DNA of 64,000 nt from Acidobacteriaceae bacterium (GTDB taxonomy: Bacteria; Acidobacteriota; Terriglobia; Terriglobales; Acidobacteriaceae), in NCBI GenBank assembly GCA_003134995.1, contig PLDC01000028.1:186001-250000 (forward strand). The letters are read 5' to 3'. Each line of letters starts with the position of its first letter. Position 1 is the stretch's first letter. The translations under genes were made by a program, and so were the position numbers. A model generated the notes under the pieces. The model did no database searches, had not been told where the DNA came from, and saw only the letters and a program-made list of their open reading frames with translations. Shown here one piece after another: positions 1-11,802 of the stretch.

Positions 1-258
1 AGTGGATTTGCGGGGGAATGAGAGCGCACGATCGGAGGAAGCTAGCGAGAGCGTGCCTTAAGAGGATTTTTCACTTGCGTAGTTCGTGACTGAAACGCAG
101 CGGCCCGAGTAGATCGCGCGCGATTATAGAAACGCCTTGCGCGGCCGGAGGTGGGGCGAGCTGAGAGGGGTCCTTCGACTCCGAAACGCTCAGGATGACA
201 GAGTCGCATGCTCTTGCTTCGGGTGACAGAGTTAAGGGATGCGTGGTTAGATAGTTTT
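1..258. other. Left-edge stretch without a recognised gene
   Basis: I see no convincing coding frame before the FAH-family gene. The segment near 170-205 reads like the acidobacterial intergenic motif 'ccttcgactc...gctcaggatgaca', which is seen in related form near 42610-42715 and 54885-54950. It may include the 3' flank of a gene that lies left of the window. Confidence 0.4.
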
Positions 259-1065
259 ATGAAATATTGCCGGTTTCAATTCAATGGTGAGGCTCAGTAC
301 GGGCTGGTCGAGTCGGTTGCCGGGCGCGACTCGATTCTGCGGATTTTGCTTTCGGCTCCGGAAGAGTCTGATGGCGATGTGGAGGGTTTGCGCACGCGGC
401 GCATTGAACCGATCGCGCTGGAGGAGGCGGTGCTGTTGCCGCCGGTGCGTCCGTCGAAGATTATTTGCGTGGGGCGCAACTATCGGGATCATGCGGCGGA
501 GCTTGGCAATGAAGTTCCGAAAGAGCCGTTGCTGTTTTTCAAGCCTAGTTCGTCGCTGCTGGCTCCGGGTGGCGTGGTGCGGCGGCCTAAGATTTCGGAG
601 CGCGTGGATTTTGAAGGCGAGCTTTGCGTGGTGATGGGCAAGACCTGTTATCAGCCGGCTAGCGATGAAGATGTGCGGCCTTACATCCTTGGCTATACCT
701 GCCTGAACGACGTGACGGCGCGCGATCTGCAGAAAAAAGATGGACAGTGGGTTCGGGCCAAGGGGTGCGACACGTTTTGTCCGGTCGGGCCGGTGGTGGT
801 GGAGGCGGCTGATATTGATCCGTGGGCGGGCGTGGGTGTTGAGACGCGCGTGAATGGCGAGGTGCGGCAGTCCGGGAATACTCGGGATTTTATTTTTACT
901 TTGGATGTGATGATTCGGTATATCGCGCAGGCTCTGACGCTTTTCCCGGGAGATTTGATTGCTACGGGAACTCCGGCTGGTGTGGGACCTGTTGTGGCTG
1001 GGGATTTGATGGAGGTTACGGTGGAGGGAGTGGGAACTTTGCGGAATTCTGTGGTGGATGAGTAA
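259..1065 (+). CDS. Fumarylacetoacetate hydrolase (FAH) family protein
   Basis: A 268-aa FAH-fold enzyme, probably a hydrolase, decarboxylase or isomerase acting on acylpyruvate-type or 2-keto-acid substrates in aromatic or sugar-acid catabolism. The family pattern is complete: KIICVGRNYRDHAAELG, then FEGELCVVMGK with the metal-binding Glu pair, GYTCLNDVTARDLQ with the third acidic ligand, and a C-terminal PGDLIATGTPAGVG. An upstream in-frame ATG at 208 exists, but family proteins begin near MKYCRFQFNG, so 259 is preferred. The gene stands alone, followed by a hairpin at 1090-1113 and then a convergent gene. The exact substrate cannot be read from sequence. Confidence 0.9.
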   Translation: MKYCRFQFNGEAQYGLVESVAGRDSILRILLSAPEESDGDVEGLRTRRIEPIALEEAVLLPPVRPSKIICVGRNYRDHAAELGNEVPKEPLLFFKPSSSLLAPGGVVRRPKISERVDFEGELCVVMGKTCYQPASDEDVRPYILGYTCLNDVTARDLQKKDGQWVRAKGCDTFCPVGPVVVEAADIDPWAGVGVETRVNGEVRQSGNTRDFIFTLDVMIRYIAQALTLFPGDLIATGTPAGVGPVVAGDLMEVTVEGVGTLRNSVVDE

Positions 1066-1089
1066 GGGATTAAATCTTTGAGTTTCTTG

Positions 1090-1113
1090 AACGGTCTGCT
1101 AAGGCAGGCCGTT
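1090..1113 (+). terminator. Hairpin terminator after the FAH-family gene
   Basis: The arms aacggtctgc and gcaggccgtt pair (one G-U) around a 4-nt loop. They are followed by a T-rich run, 25 nt past the FAH stop codon. It could serve the convergent minus-strand gene too. Confidence 0.6.
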
Positions 1114-1953
1114 TACTTTTGTTGCTGGAGGGCCGAACTCCATGATCAGAGCGGGCTCCTGAACTACCACGTGGGAAGCGCCGATCACGGCGAAGACGCG
1201 GTCGCCGCGGCGGGCACGCGCGACCAGGAGGCGGAAGATGTACTGATCGCGAAACATGCCGGAGTCATTCGCGAGTTCGTTAGTGTAGTGACCGGATTCA
1301 GTGGGATCGAACCAATTCTCTGAGACCTTGTGCCAGTCGGCCAGTTCAGGGAACAGGCGTTTGCAGGTGTCGGTCAGTTCGGCTAGCGTCTTCGGGGAAT
1401 TTTTCAGTCCATGGGCTGGCAGGTAGTCGGCGAGCCAATTCTTGGTGCGGTCGTCGGAGGCGGTTGAATCTTGTAGCCGGCGCGCCTCTGTCACTTGACG
1501 GAGAACATAGAAAGTCTTCAGTTGCTCTGGCGAATAGTGTTTGACCAAATAAGAAATTTCGTCGTCGAAGGAAGGCTCGAACGTGGCCACGGGAACCTGA
1601 TCGCGACCCGCGAGATAGCGGAGGAATCCGGCCTCGGCATATTTGTGCACGGCATCTTCGGGATCACGCGGCGTGGGAGGGTTTCCTCCTTCGTTGTAGG
1701 CAACCGTGGTATGGAAAGCAGCCCAGCGGCGTTCGATATCGGCAATTTGCGGATCTTTCGGATCACCGGTATGTTCGGCGCCGTAGAACAGCAAGGCTCC
1801 GGTGCCTACATGGAACTCGAGCACGTAGGGGTTTTTGTGTTGGATGGATGCGTACTGCTTGTACGACAGGATTTGCTGCGCAGGAACAGGGACCTGTGCC
1901 GCCGCGGAAGACAGGCTTATGCCAAGCAGGACCAGCCACAGATATCGCAACAT
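1099..1953 (-). CDS. Secreted TraB/ChaN-like protein
   Basis: A 284-aa exported protein. The start at 1953 gives a clean signal peptide (LWLVLLGISLSSAAAQ); the longer version beginning at 1980 would bury it. Near the mature N-terminus is LLFYGAEHTGDP and near the C-terminus VFAVIGASHVVVQEP. Two such short motifs, with a His after Gly/Ala, are the hallmark of the TraB/GumN/ChaN/EreA-like superfamily of putative metal-dependent hydrolases. The assignment is by motif only. It is single-copy here, convergent with the FAH gene, and no partner is obvious. Confidence 0.6.
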   Translation of the reverse strand: MLRYLWLVLLGISLSSAAAQVPVPAQQILSYKQYASIQHKNPYVLEFHVGTGALLFYGAEHTGDPKDPQIADIERRWAAFHTTVAYNEGGNPPTPRDPEDAVHKYAEAGFLRYLAGRDQVPVATFEPSFDDEISYLVKHYSPEQLKTFYVLRQVTEARRLQDSTASDDRTKNWLADYLPAHGLKNSPKTLAELTDTCKRLFPELADWHKVSENWFDPTESGHYTNELANDSGMFRDQYIFRLLVARARRGDRVFAVIGASHVVVQEPALIMEFGPPATKVNGLP

Positions 1954-2042
1954 TGTTCCTCCGCGCGGGGACGAAGCCAACCTTGGCGCTCGCCTATGAT
2001 ACGGGATGCTCGGGGTTCGAGTTCCCTGCGATCAGATCGAAC

Positions 2043-2324
2043 TTATTGCAGGCGGTAGCGTTCGCGCATCAGGCGCTGCAGGCGGGGTTTGTAGAGCAGA
2101 TCGTAAGCTAGTTCTTTGTCGGGGAACATGGCTAGCGCAGCTCGCTTGGCGCCAGCGGCTAGTTCTGAAGCTTCTTCAACGGTTAGCGCGGGGTCCTGGC
2201 TGATCACCGATGCGACCATGCTCATCATGACTTGCAGGCGGCGAATTCTTCGGGCTTCGTCTTCGTTCTGGTTCTGATTCTGATCTTGATTTTGCGCTGG
2301 TCTCGCGGGTTCCCCGGTGTTCAT
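2043..2324 (-). CDS. Small hypothetical protein with Gln/Asn-rich N-terminus
   Basis: A 93-aa cytoplasmic protein. The ORF is open further upstream, but the ATG at 2324 (MNTGEPARPAQNQ) is the likely start. Residues 10-25 are a low-complexity NQDQNQNQNEDE tract, followed by a helical part with VMMSMVASVISQDPALTVEEASEL and a basic C-terminus (RLMRERYRLQ). The helical part resembles short acidobacterial hypothetical proteins; no function is assigned. Confidence 0.55.
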   Translation of the reverse strand: MNTGEPARPAQNQDQNQNQNEDEARRIRRLQVMMSMVASVISQDPALTVEEASELAAGAKRAALAMFPDKELAYDLLYKPRLQRLMRERYRLQ

Positions 2325-2522
2325 GCTGGCCTCTATTATCACCCACAATTTTATGTTGCAGCCGCAAATGGCCGTTGCGTGCGGTTTCCGAGCATTGTCT
2401 TCCAATAAGGAGGGAAAGCAAACGGCCCGAAAGTGGTGGTCGGTGGCGACCACTGCGGCTGAGGAGCGTGCGATGAGCGCTGATCTTCCGCCCTTCCGGG
2501 GCTTCTCATTTTCCACATTCGA

Positions 2523-2569
2523 CCCACGGCTTGCGCCGTGGGCTGCATTCCTTGAGCCGCTCCGCGGCT
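2523..2569 (-). terminator. Double hairpin downstream of the kinase gene
   Basis: There are two adjacent perfect hairpins: cccacggc/gccgtggg (2523-2542) and agccgc/gcggct (2555-2569). They lie just past the minus-strand kinase stop codon. The type resembles repeated acidobacterial intergenic hairpins and could act as a terminator or mRNA stabiliser. Confidence 0.45.
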
Positions 2570-2584
2570 GAATCCATTTCCACC

Positions 2585-4957
<2,373 letters not shown>

Positions 4958-5162
4958 TTTATCGTCGATCCGATTCTCGTCGATCACGTTCTAGTCAATC
5001 ACAGTGAAGAGCGAGGGTTTCGGAAGCCTAATATTACGGACGCGGCAGCTACCAGTCAACGAATAGAGGAACGCGGATTGCAACTCCTTGAGAAGAGTTA
5101 GAATCTCAGGGGTGCGAGATCCGGGCCATCTTAAGGCGGCGGACTCCGAGAAGAGGAGACTT

Positions 5163-5474
5163 ATGGCAGCGCAGCCTGATGCGAAGACAGAAGAACGACC
5201 CCAGCCTGATCCCGATGAAAAACTGATTAAGGTTTTTGACAGTGAAGAGGAGTCCGAGGCGTTGGTGGTGAAGGGGTTGCTCGATTCCGCGGGGATTGAG
5301 AGCGATCTGCAATCAGCCAGCCTTTTGCAGGATGCGTTCCCGGGGCTGGGAGGCATGATCATTCAAGTGCGCGAAGAGGATGCGGAGAAGGCGCTGAAGC
5401 TGATCACCGAATCGCGGCAGGCTGCCGGCAATGCGGCTGCGGATGAAGTCGATGATGACGAGACGCAGGCTTGA
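5163..5474 (+). CDS. DUF2007 domain protein
   Basis: A 103-aa acidic protein. The core EKLIKVFDSEEESEALVVKG...GIESDLQS...MIIQVREEDAEKALKLI is the DUF2007 ('putative signal transducing protein') fold, a small alpha/beta domain of unknown role. The ATG at 5163 has a good ribosome site (gaggaga). The acidic tail (DEVDDDETQA) is typical of family members. It diverges from the kinase gene. Confidence 0.75.
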   Translation: MAAQPDAKTEERPQPDPDEKLIKVFDSEEESEALVVKGLLDSAGIESDLQSASLLQDAFPGLGGMIIQVREEDAEKALKLITESRQAAGNAAADEVDDDETQA

Positions 5475-5572
5475 GTGTGCTTGCGTGGAAACTTCCTCGG
5501 GGCTAAAGCCACAATCATTTCTTTCTTAGCGGCGTGGCTGAAAGCCGCGCCCTTTCAAATCCTCCAGCCTTT

Positions 5573-6904
5573 TTACTGAAGAGCGGGCAGCCATGGAGTT
5601 ACGCTGTGGCCGTCCAGGTAGAAACTCACGGCGCCGTTGATGTCAGTGCGGTAGACATGGGCGCCGGATGCTTGCAAGCGCTGCAAGACGTCAGGTCGGG
5701 GAAAGCCGAACGAGGTTCGGAAGCCACACGAGATGACGGCGAAACTTGGCTTCACGGACTGCAAAATCTCTGGGGTGGTGGATGTGGCGCTGCCGTGATG
5801 TCCCACCTTCAAGAGGTCAGCGTGGGGATGGTGCAGGCTGGCGATAAGGCGCTCGACGGCTTTTTCCGCGTCACCCTCTAACAACACGGAAGTCGCACCG
5901 TAGCTGACCTGCATCACCATGGAGTCATTATTTTTGGGCTCGAGCCCTACGGGCCAGTCCTTCGGCGGAAAAAGCACATCTACTTTTGCCCCGCCTAGTT
6001 CGAATTCGTCCCCCTCCCAATGCCGCACCACTTTGATTCCTAGCGCGTGCGCTTCGGCGATCAGATTGTCGAGGGCTCGACTGGGCGGCAGCAGTCCTAT
6101 CCATAATTCTTTGGGGCGGAAATCTCTGAGGACTGCGGGCATGCCTCCGATGTGGTCGGAATGGCCGTGGGAAATCGCGACGGCGTCGAGATGGGAAATG
6201 CGGCGCGTCCACAGGTAGGGCGCGACTACGTCTTCTCCGAAATCGAGTTGAGAGCCCGCGCTGAAGATGGGCCCGCCGGCGTCGATCAGCAAAGTGCGGC
6301 CTTGTGGAGTCACCAGCAGGATGGCGTCGCCTTCGCCCACGTCGATGGAAGTTATTTCAAGCACTCCTGCTCGCGTTTCTGGTTTCGGCGCGACGAAGGC
6401 CAGAGCCAGCGATGCCACGAGCAACGCGGCTAGCCCGGCTACTGCCAGCAGTGCGCGCTTGCGCACGAGTGCCATCGCGAGTATTAATGCTGCGGACGCT
6501 GCGATCATCATCACAAGTGGCGGCGTGGCTACGCGGAGATCGGCGAGGCGCAGGCCTCCTAATCCATGGACAGTGCCTGTGATCGTTTGCAGTGCCAACG
6601 TGGTCAGCAGGGCTGGGATTTTCGCGACGAGTGGAGAGACGTATCCCATGGCGATCGTCAGAATCGCTGCGGGCATTAGAAGTTGCGTGAGGGGAACAAC
6701 CGCTACGTTCGCGGGTAGACCGATGGTCGTAGCGCGGTGAAAATAATAGGCCATCGGGAGAGCTAATCCCATTTGCATCACCGCCGAGACCAGAAGCAAT
6801 TCGATGGCGCGCAGGCAAACCATCGCTGTGCCACGCACCAAACGCAGCGACCATGGCTTGCCGAGAAAGCGAGCGAGGCGTTCTGCGATGAGGCGAAGAT
6901 CCAC
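5573..6904 (-). CDS. comEC: ComEC/Rec2 C-terminal half (membrane part and metallo-beta-lactamase domain), split from N-terminus
   Basis: Encodes the second half of the DNA-uptake channel ComEC: several membrane helices and then a metallo-beta-lactamase-like domain (about residues 175-440). The domain has AISHGHSDHIGG, DAGGPIF, VLLEGDAEKAVE and LLKVGHHGSATST, so the nuclease-like site is intact. In-frame family sequence continues upstream of this Met (DYGPSLPPRVAQ...), showing that the ATG at 6904 is internal. The N-terminal half is in another frame (6778-8184). In ComEC proteins the two halves form one chain of roughly 800 aa. Confidence 0.85.
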   Translation of the reverse strand: MDLRLIAERLARFLGKPWSLRLVRGTAMVCLRAIELLLVSAVMQMGLALPMAYYFHRATTIGLPANVAVVPLTQLLMPAAILTIAMGYVSPLVAKIPALLTTLALQTITGTVHGLGGLRLADLRVATPPLVMMIAASAALILAMALVRKRALLAVAGLAALLVASLALAFVAPKPETRAGVLEITSIDVGEGDAILLVTPQGRTLLIDAGGPIFSAGSQLDFGEDVVAPYLWTRRISHLDAVAISHGHSDHIGGMPAVLRDFRPKELWIGLLPPSRALDNLIAEAHALGIKVVRHWEGDEFELGGAKVDVLFPPKDWPVGLEPKNNDSMVMQVSYGATSVLLEGDAEKAVERLIASLHHPHADLLKVGHHGSATSTTPEILQSVKPSFAVISCGFRTSFGFPRPDVLQRLQASGAHVYRTDINGAVSFYLDGHSVTPWLPALQ

Positions 6905-8184
6905 GCGGAGTTGCGCGACTCGCGGAGGCAGCGACGGGCCGTAATCATCGGAATCCCAGTGAGCCAGCGCCTGGCGATGAGTTGCGAAGTACGCTCCAGG
7001 AGCGGCACGCCGACTGCGGCCACGATCAGCACACAGATAAATGTCATCTGAAAACTGGCAGTGAAAAGCTGGCGCGGATCGAATACGAGCAATCCGAGCG
7101 CGGCCGCGCCGAGTGCGTTGATCATGGCGCGGTCACGATAAAGCAGGCGCGCACCCAGGTAGATCGCGCACATCAGCGTGGCTCGCCAGACTGGCGCGCC
7201 TACTTCGGTGAGAAAGGCGTAGGCGACGCAGCAGAGTATCGTCAGCAACGTGGCGGGAATGTCGGGGAGGCGAAGGCGGCGCAGCGTCCAGAAAGTGACG
7301 AATGCCAGAATGGTGACGTTCATCCCTGAGACGACCAGGATGTGATAAGTGCCGGAGCGCTGGAAATCGACTCGCGTATCGCGATCAATGAAGGCTTCTT
7401 CGCCAATGACCATGGCATCGATTAACGCGGCTTGCGGCGGAGGCCACAGCGTGTGCACTTTGGCGATGATGCTCGAATGGATGCGCGTGAGCCAAAGTTC
7501 TACGCGGCCGCCTACAAAGCCGGGCAGCAGTTGCACATCTTCAGCTTTCGCGGAACCTAGCGCGCCGATGCCGTTTGCTGCGAGGTAGCCTTGATAGTCA
7601 AAAGCGCCGGGATTGCGAAAGTTGCGAGGCAGTTTCAACTTGCCGGCAATGCGGAGGCGGTCTCCATAGTGGAACGGACGCATCGCGGACGCTCGGTCGG
7701 CGTATACGCCGAGGCGCACGCCGGCGTGCACTGGAATTTTTGTGCCGTTTTCCGTGACGATCTGTTCGGTCTCGACGTCGAGGCTCTCCCTGACTTCGTT
7801 GGGAGATGCTTCGCGTAATCTGCCTTCACGGGTTACGTGTGCTGTCATCTCGATTGGCTGGTCCGCGAATGATTGCAAGCTTGTATCGAGACTAGCCGCG
7901 AAGCCACGCAACTGAATATGAAGCGCGCCCGCGAGGAAGAACGCACCGAGAGCGAGGCTCACACTGAGGTATTTGCGCCGGCGAACGAAGTAAAGACCCG
8001 CGGCAAAAAATGCCACGGCGGCCGCTATCCACCATGACGCGGGACGCCAAGCGTAAAACCCGGCGATGATTCCCGACGAATATGCGAGAGCTGCCCAGAG
8101 CATTGGTTGGCGCGTCGGCCTGAGTTGGAATTCGCGCGGATGCGGGAGGGACGGGGGCTGCGGAAGTGGGTATGGCGACGGCAT
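6778..8184 (-). CDS. comEC: ComEC/Rec2 N-terminal half (competence domain), frameshifted at its end
   Basis: The N-terminal hydrophobic region (MLWAALAYSSGIIAGFYA), the OB-fold-like DUF4131 segment and the competence domain (FQRSGTYHILVVSGMNVTI, TEVGAPVWRATLMCAIYL) are all present. After ARRWLTG the frame leaves family sequence and runs through about 55 unrelated residues. The correct continuation (DSDDYGPSLPPRVAQLR) is in the neighbouring frame. One base therefore seems lost around 6945-6980. Either comEC is a recent pseudogene or the assembly carries a single-base error. It lies 63 bp downstream of the RNA methyltransferase gene. Confidence 0.85.
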   Translation of the reverse strand: MPSPYPLPQPPSLPHPREFQLRPTRQPMLWAALAYSSGIIAGFYAWRPASWWIAAAVAFFAAGLYFVRRRKYLSVSLALGAFFLAGALHIQLRGFAASLDTSLQSFADQPIEMTAHVTREGRLREASPNEVRESLDVETEQIVTENGTKIPVHAGVRLGVYADRASAMRPFHYGDRLRIAGKLKLPRNFRNPGAFDYQGYLAANGIGALGSAKAEDVQLLPGFVGGRVELWLTRIHSSIIAKVHTLWPPPQAALIDAMVIGEEAFIDRDTRVDFQRSGTYHILVVSGMNVTILAFVTFWTLRRLRLPDIPATLLTILCCVAYAFLTEVGAPVWRATLMCAIYLGARLLYRDRAMINALGAAALGLLVFDPRQLFTASFQMTFICVLIVAAVGVPLLERTSQLIARRWLTGIPMITARRCLRESRNSAWIFASSQNASLAFSASHGRCVWCVAQRWFACAPSNCFWSRR

Positions 8185-8247
8185 TCGTAGACCCGGTCTG
8201 AGGCGCAGCGAGACCTTCGGGACGTAATCCTCGGCAGCTCTTGTTCG

Positions 8248-9546
8248 TCAGCGCACTAGCTGCACGACGCTCTCCAAATGGTAGGTCTGAGGAAACAGAT
8301 CGACCAGGTGAACCTCCTCGACGCGATAGCCTGCCGCGTTTAGCGGGACCAGGTCGCGAGCCAGGGTCGCAGGGTCGCACGAGACATACGTCACCCGAGG
8401 CGCGCTCAGGCTGGCAAGCGCGCGGGCAACGGAATCTCCTAATCCGCTTCGGGGCGGGTCCACAACCACAAGGTCGGCGTGCTCACGCCCGGTGTGCTCA
8501 GTGAGGTAGCGTTCGGTCTCTGCCCGCACCGCCTTTCCATTCACCGGCAGATTGTATTGCAGGTCGTTCACGGCTGTCTGTGACGACTCAACAGAAACGA
8601 TGTGACGGAACGCAGTCAGGGCTGTGGAAAACAGGCCCACACCGGCATAGAGATCGAGCGCCAGATCGCCGGAACTGCCTGTCGTGACGATGCTTACAAG
8701 TTCGTCGATGAGAAAACGGTTAGTCTGGAAGAACGCTCCGGCACTGACGCGGTAAGCGCGCGTTTTCGTCTGATAACTTAGATCCGAGCCGCCGACCGCA
8801 ACCAGCGGTTCCTGCACGCCTTTCTGCGGTTCGCGGAAGGCAGCTATACCTACGATTTCTGGCATGGATGCGCACAACTCCTCGGTCCACGCCCGAACGG
8901 CGGCGCGGCGAGCTTCAGGCGCGCATAAGAACTCGAGGAGCAATTTTGTGTCGTCGGCGTTGGCAAAGAATTCGACCTCACGCACGCCGTCGACTACTTT
9001 GCCCGCTCGTCCCGCTCGCCACAGGGCCGCAATGCCGTGATTGATCAGCGGCGAACTGATCGGACATTCTTCCACTGCCAGGAGTTCATGAGATGCGAAC
9101 TTGAAGTATCCGGCGGCGAACTCGGGGTGCGTTCGCACCTGCAGGCGCGAACGATTGCGATAATTCCAGGGCGGCGACGGATGCACCTGGATTTCGCATT
9201 CGAGTTCAAGTTTGGCGATGCGGCGCAGATTCTCGCGCAGGATTTCCGTCTTGATCTCGAGTTGATGCTCGTAAGTGGCGTGCTGGTAGTGGCATCCGCC
9301 GCAGCGGCTGAAATACGGGCAAGGCGGCTCGACGCGGTGCGGCGAAGGTTTTACGATTTTATCAGCGTTCGCGCGGGCGAAGCCCGATTTCGATTCGGTA
9401 ATAATAGCTTCGATATTTTCCCCAGCAAGTACGCGAGGAACAAACACGGCCTTGCCGCGTCCGCCTTCTTCATCAGAGGGCGAACCGGCGGGGAGGCGAG
9501 CCAGTCCGTCGCCGCCATAGACCAGCTTTTCAATGTTTAGGAGCAA
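8248..9546 (-). CDS. 23S rRNA (uracil-5-)-methyltransferase, RlmD/RlmC/TrmA family
   Basis: A 432-aa SAM-dependent RNA m5U methyltransferase. A TRAM-like N-terminus is followed by an iron-sulfur cluster cysteine motif (PPCPYFSRCGGCHYQHA, Cys76/82/85). The Rossmann methyltransferase domain has LDLYAGVGLFSTAL, VVDPPRSGLG and YVSCDPATLARDL with the catalytic Cys. The Fe-S cysteines favour the RlmD/RlmC type over TrmA; the exact target uracil cannot be decided. Length is normal for the family. It is upstream of comEC on the same strand and may be co-transcribed with it. Confidence 0.88.
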   Translation of the reverse strand: MLLNIEKLVYGGDGLARLPAGSPSDEEGGRGKAVFVPRVLAGENIEAIITESKSGFARANADKIVKPSPHRVEPPCPYFSRCGGCHYQHATYEHQLEIKTEILRENLRRIAKLELECEIQVHPSPPWNYRNRSRLQVRTHPEFAAGYFKFASHELLAVEECPISSPLINHGIAALWRAGRAGKVVDGVREVEFFANADDTKLLLEFLCAPEARRAAVRAWTEELCASMPEIVGIAAFREPQKGVQEPLVAVGGSDLSYQTKTRAYRVSAGAFFQTNRFLIDELVSIVTTGSSGDLALDLYAGVGLFSTALTAFRHIVSVESSQTAVNDLQYNLPVNGKAVRAETERYLTEHTGREHADLVVVDPPRSGLGDSVARALASLSAPRVTYVSCDPATLARDLVPLNAAGYRVEEVHLVDLFPQTYHLESVVQLVR

Positions 9547-9625
9547 GGTTTGATTCTACGGCATAAGAAGAGCCGAGCACGGTCGCCGATTGGCAATTTC
9601 CAATTACTGATACCCGACTTTCCGT

Positions 9626-11149
9626 TTACCTTGAGGCGACAGGGGCGAAATCTGCCCAGTCCAGATCCAGCCTTACCCAATAAGGAGCTTGCGGCGGCGG
9701 GGGAAACATAGTTGTTTTGTCCTTCTGGACATCGCGCAGTTTCAGATACACGCACGAGGCAACGGGGCCCATGGAGTAAATCTTGGTGTCTTCAACCGTG
9801 CCCTTTGCTCCGACGCTGGTTAACGACTCGAATGTACCTTGCCAGTCCACACCGCTACCATTGGTGCGCGCACATTCCTGCACCACCCCTCTGAAGGTCT
9901 TTTCGAAGGAAGCCTTGTAACCGGGGCCCTGCGGAGTTTGAAGGCTGGCTGCCGCGGCCGCTTCCAGGGTGTGAAGCTGCACTTCAAGCGGAGCTGCGTA
10001 GGCTGCCCATTTCTTCACCATGTCGAAATCCGCTCTCGAGTGCCAGGTCACCTCATCCCATTGATCGCCGATGCGGGTCATGATTTTGTCGGCGACGATC
10101 GGGTCGCGCTTACCGAAATGAGTCGCCAGAAAAGCCATGCGGTTCAGGTTCAGCATGGATACACCGTATAGCTTCTCGGACACTTCAAAACCTCGCTCGA
10201 TTCTTTCCCACGACAGGTGAGGATCGTCTGGCGAGCAGGAAATCACGTAGTCCGCACTCGCAACCTCAAAGTAGAGTAAGTCGCCTTGATCTCCTCCGAT
10301 GCGGTCGGCGACCTCCTGGGTGAAAGTCTCAGTGTCACCTGGCTCGCCGCTCCATTTCGGCAGTAGCCGGCTGGCGCGTACCCGCGCATAGTAGAAATAG
10401 CCCGGCTCAAACTTGAATGCCTCTTCGAAAAGAGCCCGCTTTTCGGCCGCGCCCCAGTCCTGATTTTCGGATACTCGCATCATCAGCAGATACCACTCGG
10501 GGCACTTGGGAAGATCGCTGGCTTCGTCGAGAATTCGTCTGGCCTCGGCGTTACGTTTGCCGAATAACTTCCAGCCGCTTTCGCTGACGGTGTCGGCAAA
10601 ACCGTCGCCCCGTGCGTCGTCAGCGTAGCCCAGGTAAGCGGAGGCCAGCGCAACCCGCGCAGTAATCGAGGTCGGGCGCACCGTCACCCAGTGCTCCAGC
10701 CGTTGCAGCAGAAGATCCCAATCTTCTTGCGTGGCATGCACCGGATAGTCGACCGGCTCAGATAAGCCAGCGTACAGTTGCTTAATTTTCCAGATGCCGC
10801 CGGGAAACTTGGTTTTGCTCGCTCGTGCACGGTCAGCCAGACAATCAAGTTCGTCGATCCGTTCCGCTTTCAGCATGGCCCTGATTGTGCCTCGAAAATC
10901 GCGAAGGGCGTGGACGTCAGTGCTGGGGTCGCTGGCCGGGCCAGCAGCATCCTCGTCGGCAGCGCTGCATGTGCCAGGGTGCGAGGCTTGGGCAAATCGA
11001 AGTTTACTGTGCCAGTGCTGGCTTACGGCGAAGCTAGCTGTGGCAATCAGCAGGAAAACCACGGCGGCGCCCTGCAGAGCCGTCGATGAAGAATTAGGAT
11101 CGACGGCAAAGAAGCTCGCGATTGATTTGGCAGACAATTTGCCGATCAC
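9626..11149 (-). CDS. DUF4034-like membrane-anchored protein
   Basis: A 507-aa protein with one N-terminal membrane helix (TALQGAAVVFLLIATASFAV, about residues 22-44). The rest is a long, probably helical extracytoplasmic region. The part from RDFRGTIRAMLKAERIDELD through EHWVTVRPTSITARVALASAYLGYADDARG and GWKLFGKRNAEARRILDEA resembles DUF4034, a TPR-like family common in soil bacteria. No catalytic motif is visible. It is flanked by the RNA methyltransferase gene on the same strand and a divergent small gene. Confidence 0.6.
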   Translation of the reverse strand: MIGKLSAKSIASFFAVDPNSSSTALQGAAVVFLLIATASFAVSQHWHSKLRFAQASHPGTCSAADEDAAGPASDPSTDVHALRDFRGTIRAMLKAERIDELDCLADRARASKTKFPGGIWKIKQLYAGLSEPVDYPVHATQEDWDLLLQRLEHWVTVRPTSITARVALASAYLGYADDARGDGFADTVSESGWKLFGKRNAEARRILDEASDLPKCPEWYLLMMRVSENQDWGAAEKRALFEEAFKFEPGYFYYARVRASRLLPKWSGEPGDTETFTQEVADRIGGDQGDLLYFEVASADYVISCSPDDPHLSWERIERGFEVSEKLYGVSMLNLNRMAFLATHFGKRDPIVADKIMTRIGDQWDEVTWHSRADFDMVKKWAAYAAPLEVQLHTLEAAAAASLQTPQGPGYKASFEKTFRGVVQECARTNGSGVDWQGTFESLTSVGAKGTVEDTKIYSMGPVASCVYLKLRDVQKDKTTMFPPPPQAPYWVRLDLDWADFAPVASR

Positions 11150-11514
11150 GATGGCCTCCCGCTAGTGAGGATTTGTTCTTACCAATCCACAGTACTGTTG
11201 AGGTGGGGGAGCGGCAAGGTTACCTCAGTGAGAGGGCGCGATGCGACCAGGTAATGGGCGAGCACGATAGCAGGCGACGGCAATCGAACACGGTTCCACT
11301 CATGTCCAACCGCCGTGCCCGAAGCCAGTAGCCGCTCTTGTCAGCGCGGGAAATTCACACAACTAATTGCCGCCGGCGGGGTTTCATCTGGCTAGGGGAT
11401 TCTGACTCGTTTAGGAGCGGGATCTCATTTAAGTTTGAGACGGGCCATGAGGCTGCAACGACCCTCATTATTTCAGCATTGTTGTCGGGCACTTCCGCAG
11501 CCAAATCATCGAGG
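11150..11514. other. Intergenic stretch between divergent genes
   Basis: About 365 bp between the DUF4034-like gene and the small membrane protein gene. A weak open frame continues upstream of 11515, but its translation looks non-coding. I see no clear promoter, hairpin or RNA gene. Confidence 0.35.
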
Positions 11515-11802
11515 ATGAAAATGATTAGGACCTGGAAAGCTTGTGTAGCCTGGGGAAAGAGCCTGCATCGGGAGGCCGCCCTTGATTCCCTGCGCAATGT
11601 GCTGGCCGTCGTTGGAGGCGCATCGATTTTGGCCGACTTCACAACCATCAAAGTCTGGCTGATTCTGCCAATGCTTGTCCTGGCTTTTCTGATTTGGTAT
11701 CTCGATTACGAGCGCCACTTTCGCGGGCAGACCGTGGACGAAGCGAAGATCCTACCCTACAGCGCTCGCCCGGCAGCCGCGCCTGAGGCCCAGGCCCATT
11801 GA
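11515..11802 (+). CDS. Small membrane protein
   Basis: A 95-aa protein. ATGs at 11515 and 11521 are possible; gagg lies just before. The sequence has an amphipathic N-terminal region (WKACVAWGKSLHREAALDSL) and one or two membrane spans (NVLAVVGGASILADF, VWLILPMLVLAFLIWYL), then a short basic tail. The 3' end overlaps the convergent flavoprotein gene by 46 bp. The family is not recognised. Confidence 0.5.
   Translation: MKMIRTWKACVAWGKSLHREAALDSLRNVLAVVGGASILADFTTIKVWLILPMLVLAFLIWYLDYERHFRGQTVDEAKILPYSARPAAAPEAQAH

Noticed and set aside
1990-2040. A ggttcgagttcc motif resembling a tRNA T-arm
   Set aside because: The T-stem does not close, no acceptor or anticodon arms can be drawn around it, and it lies between two protein genes.
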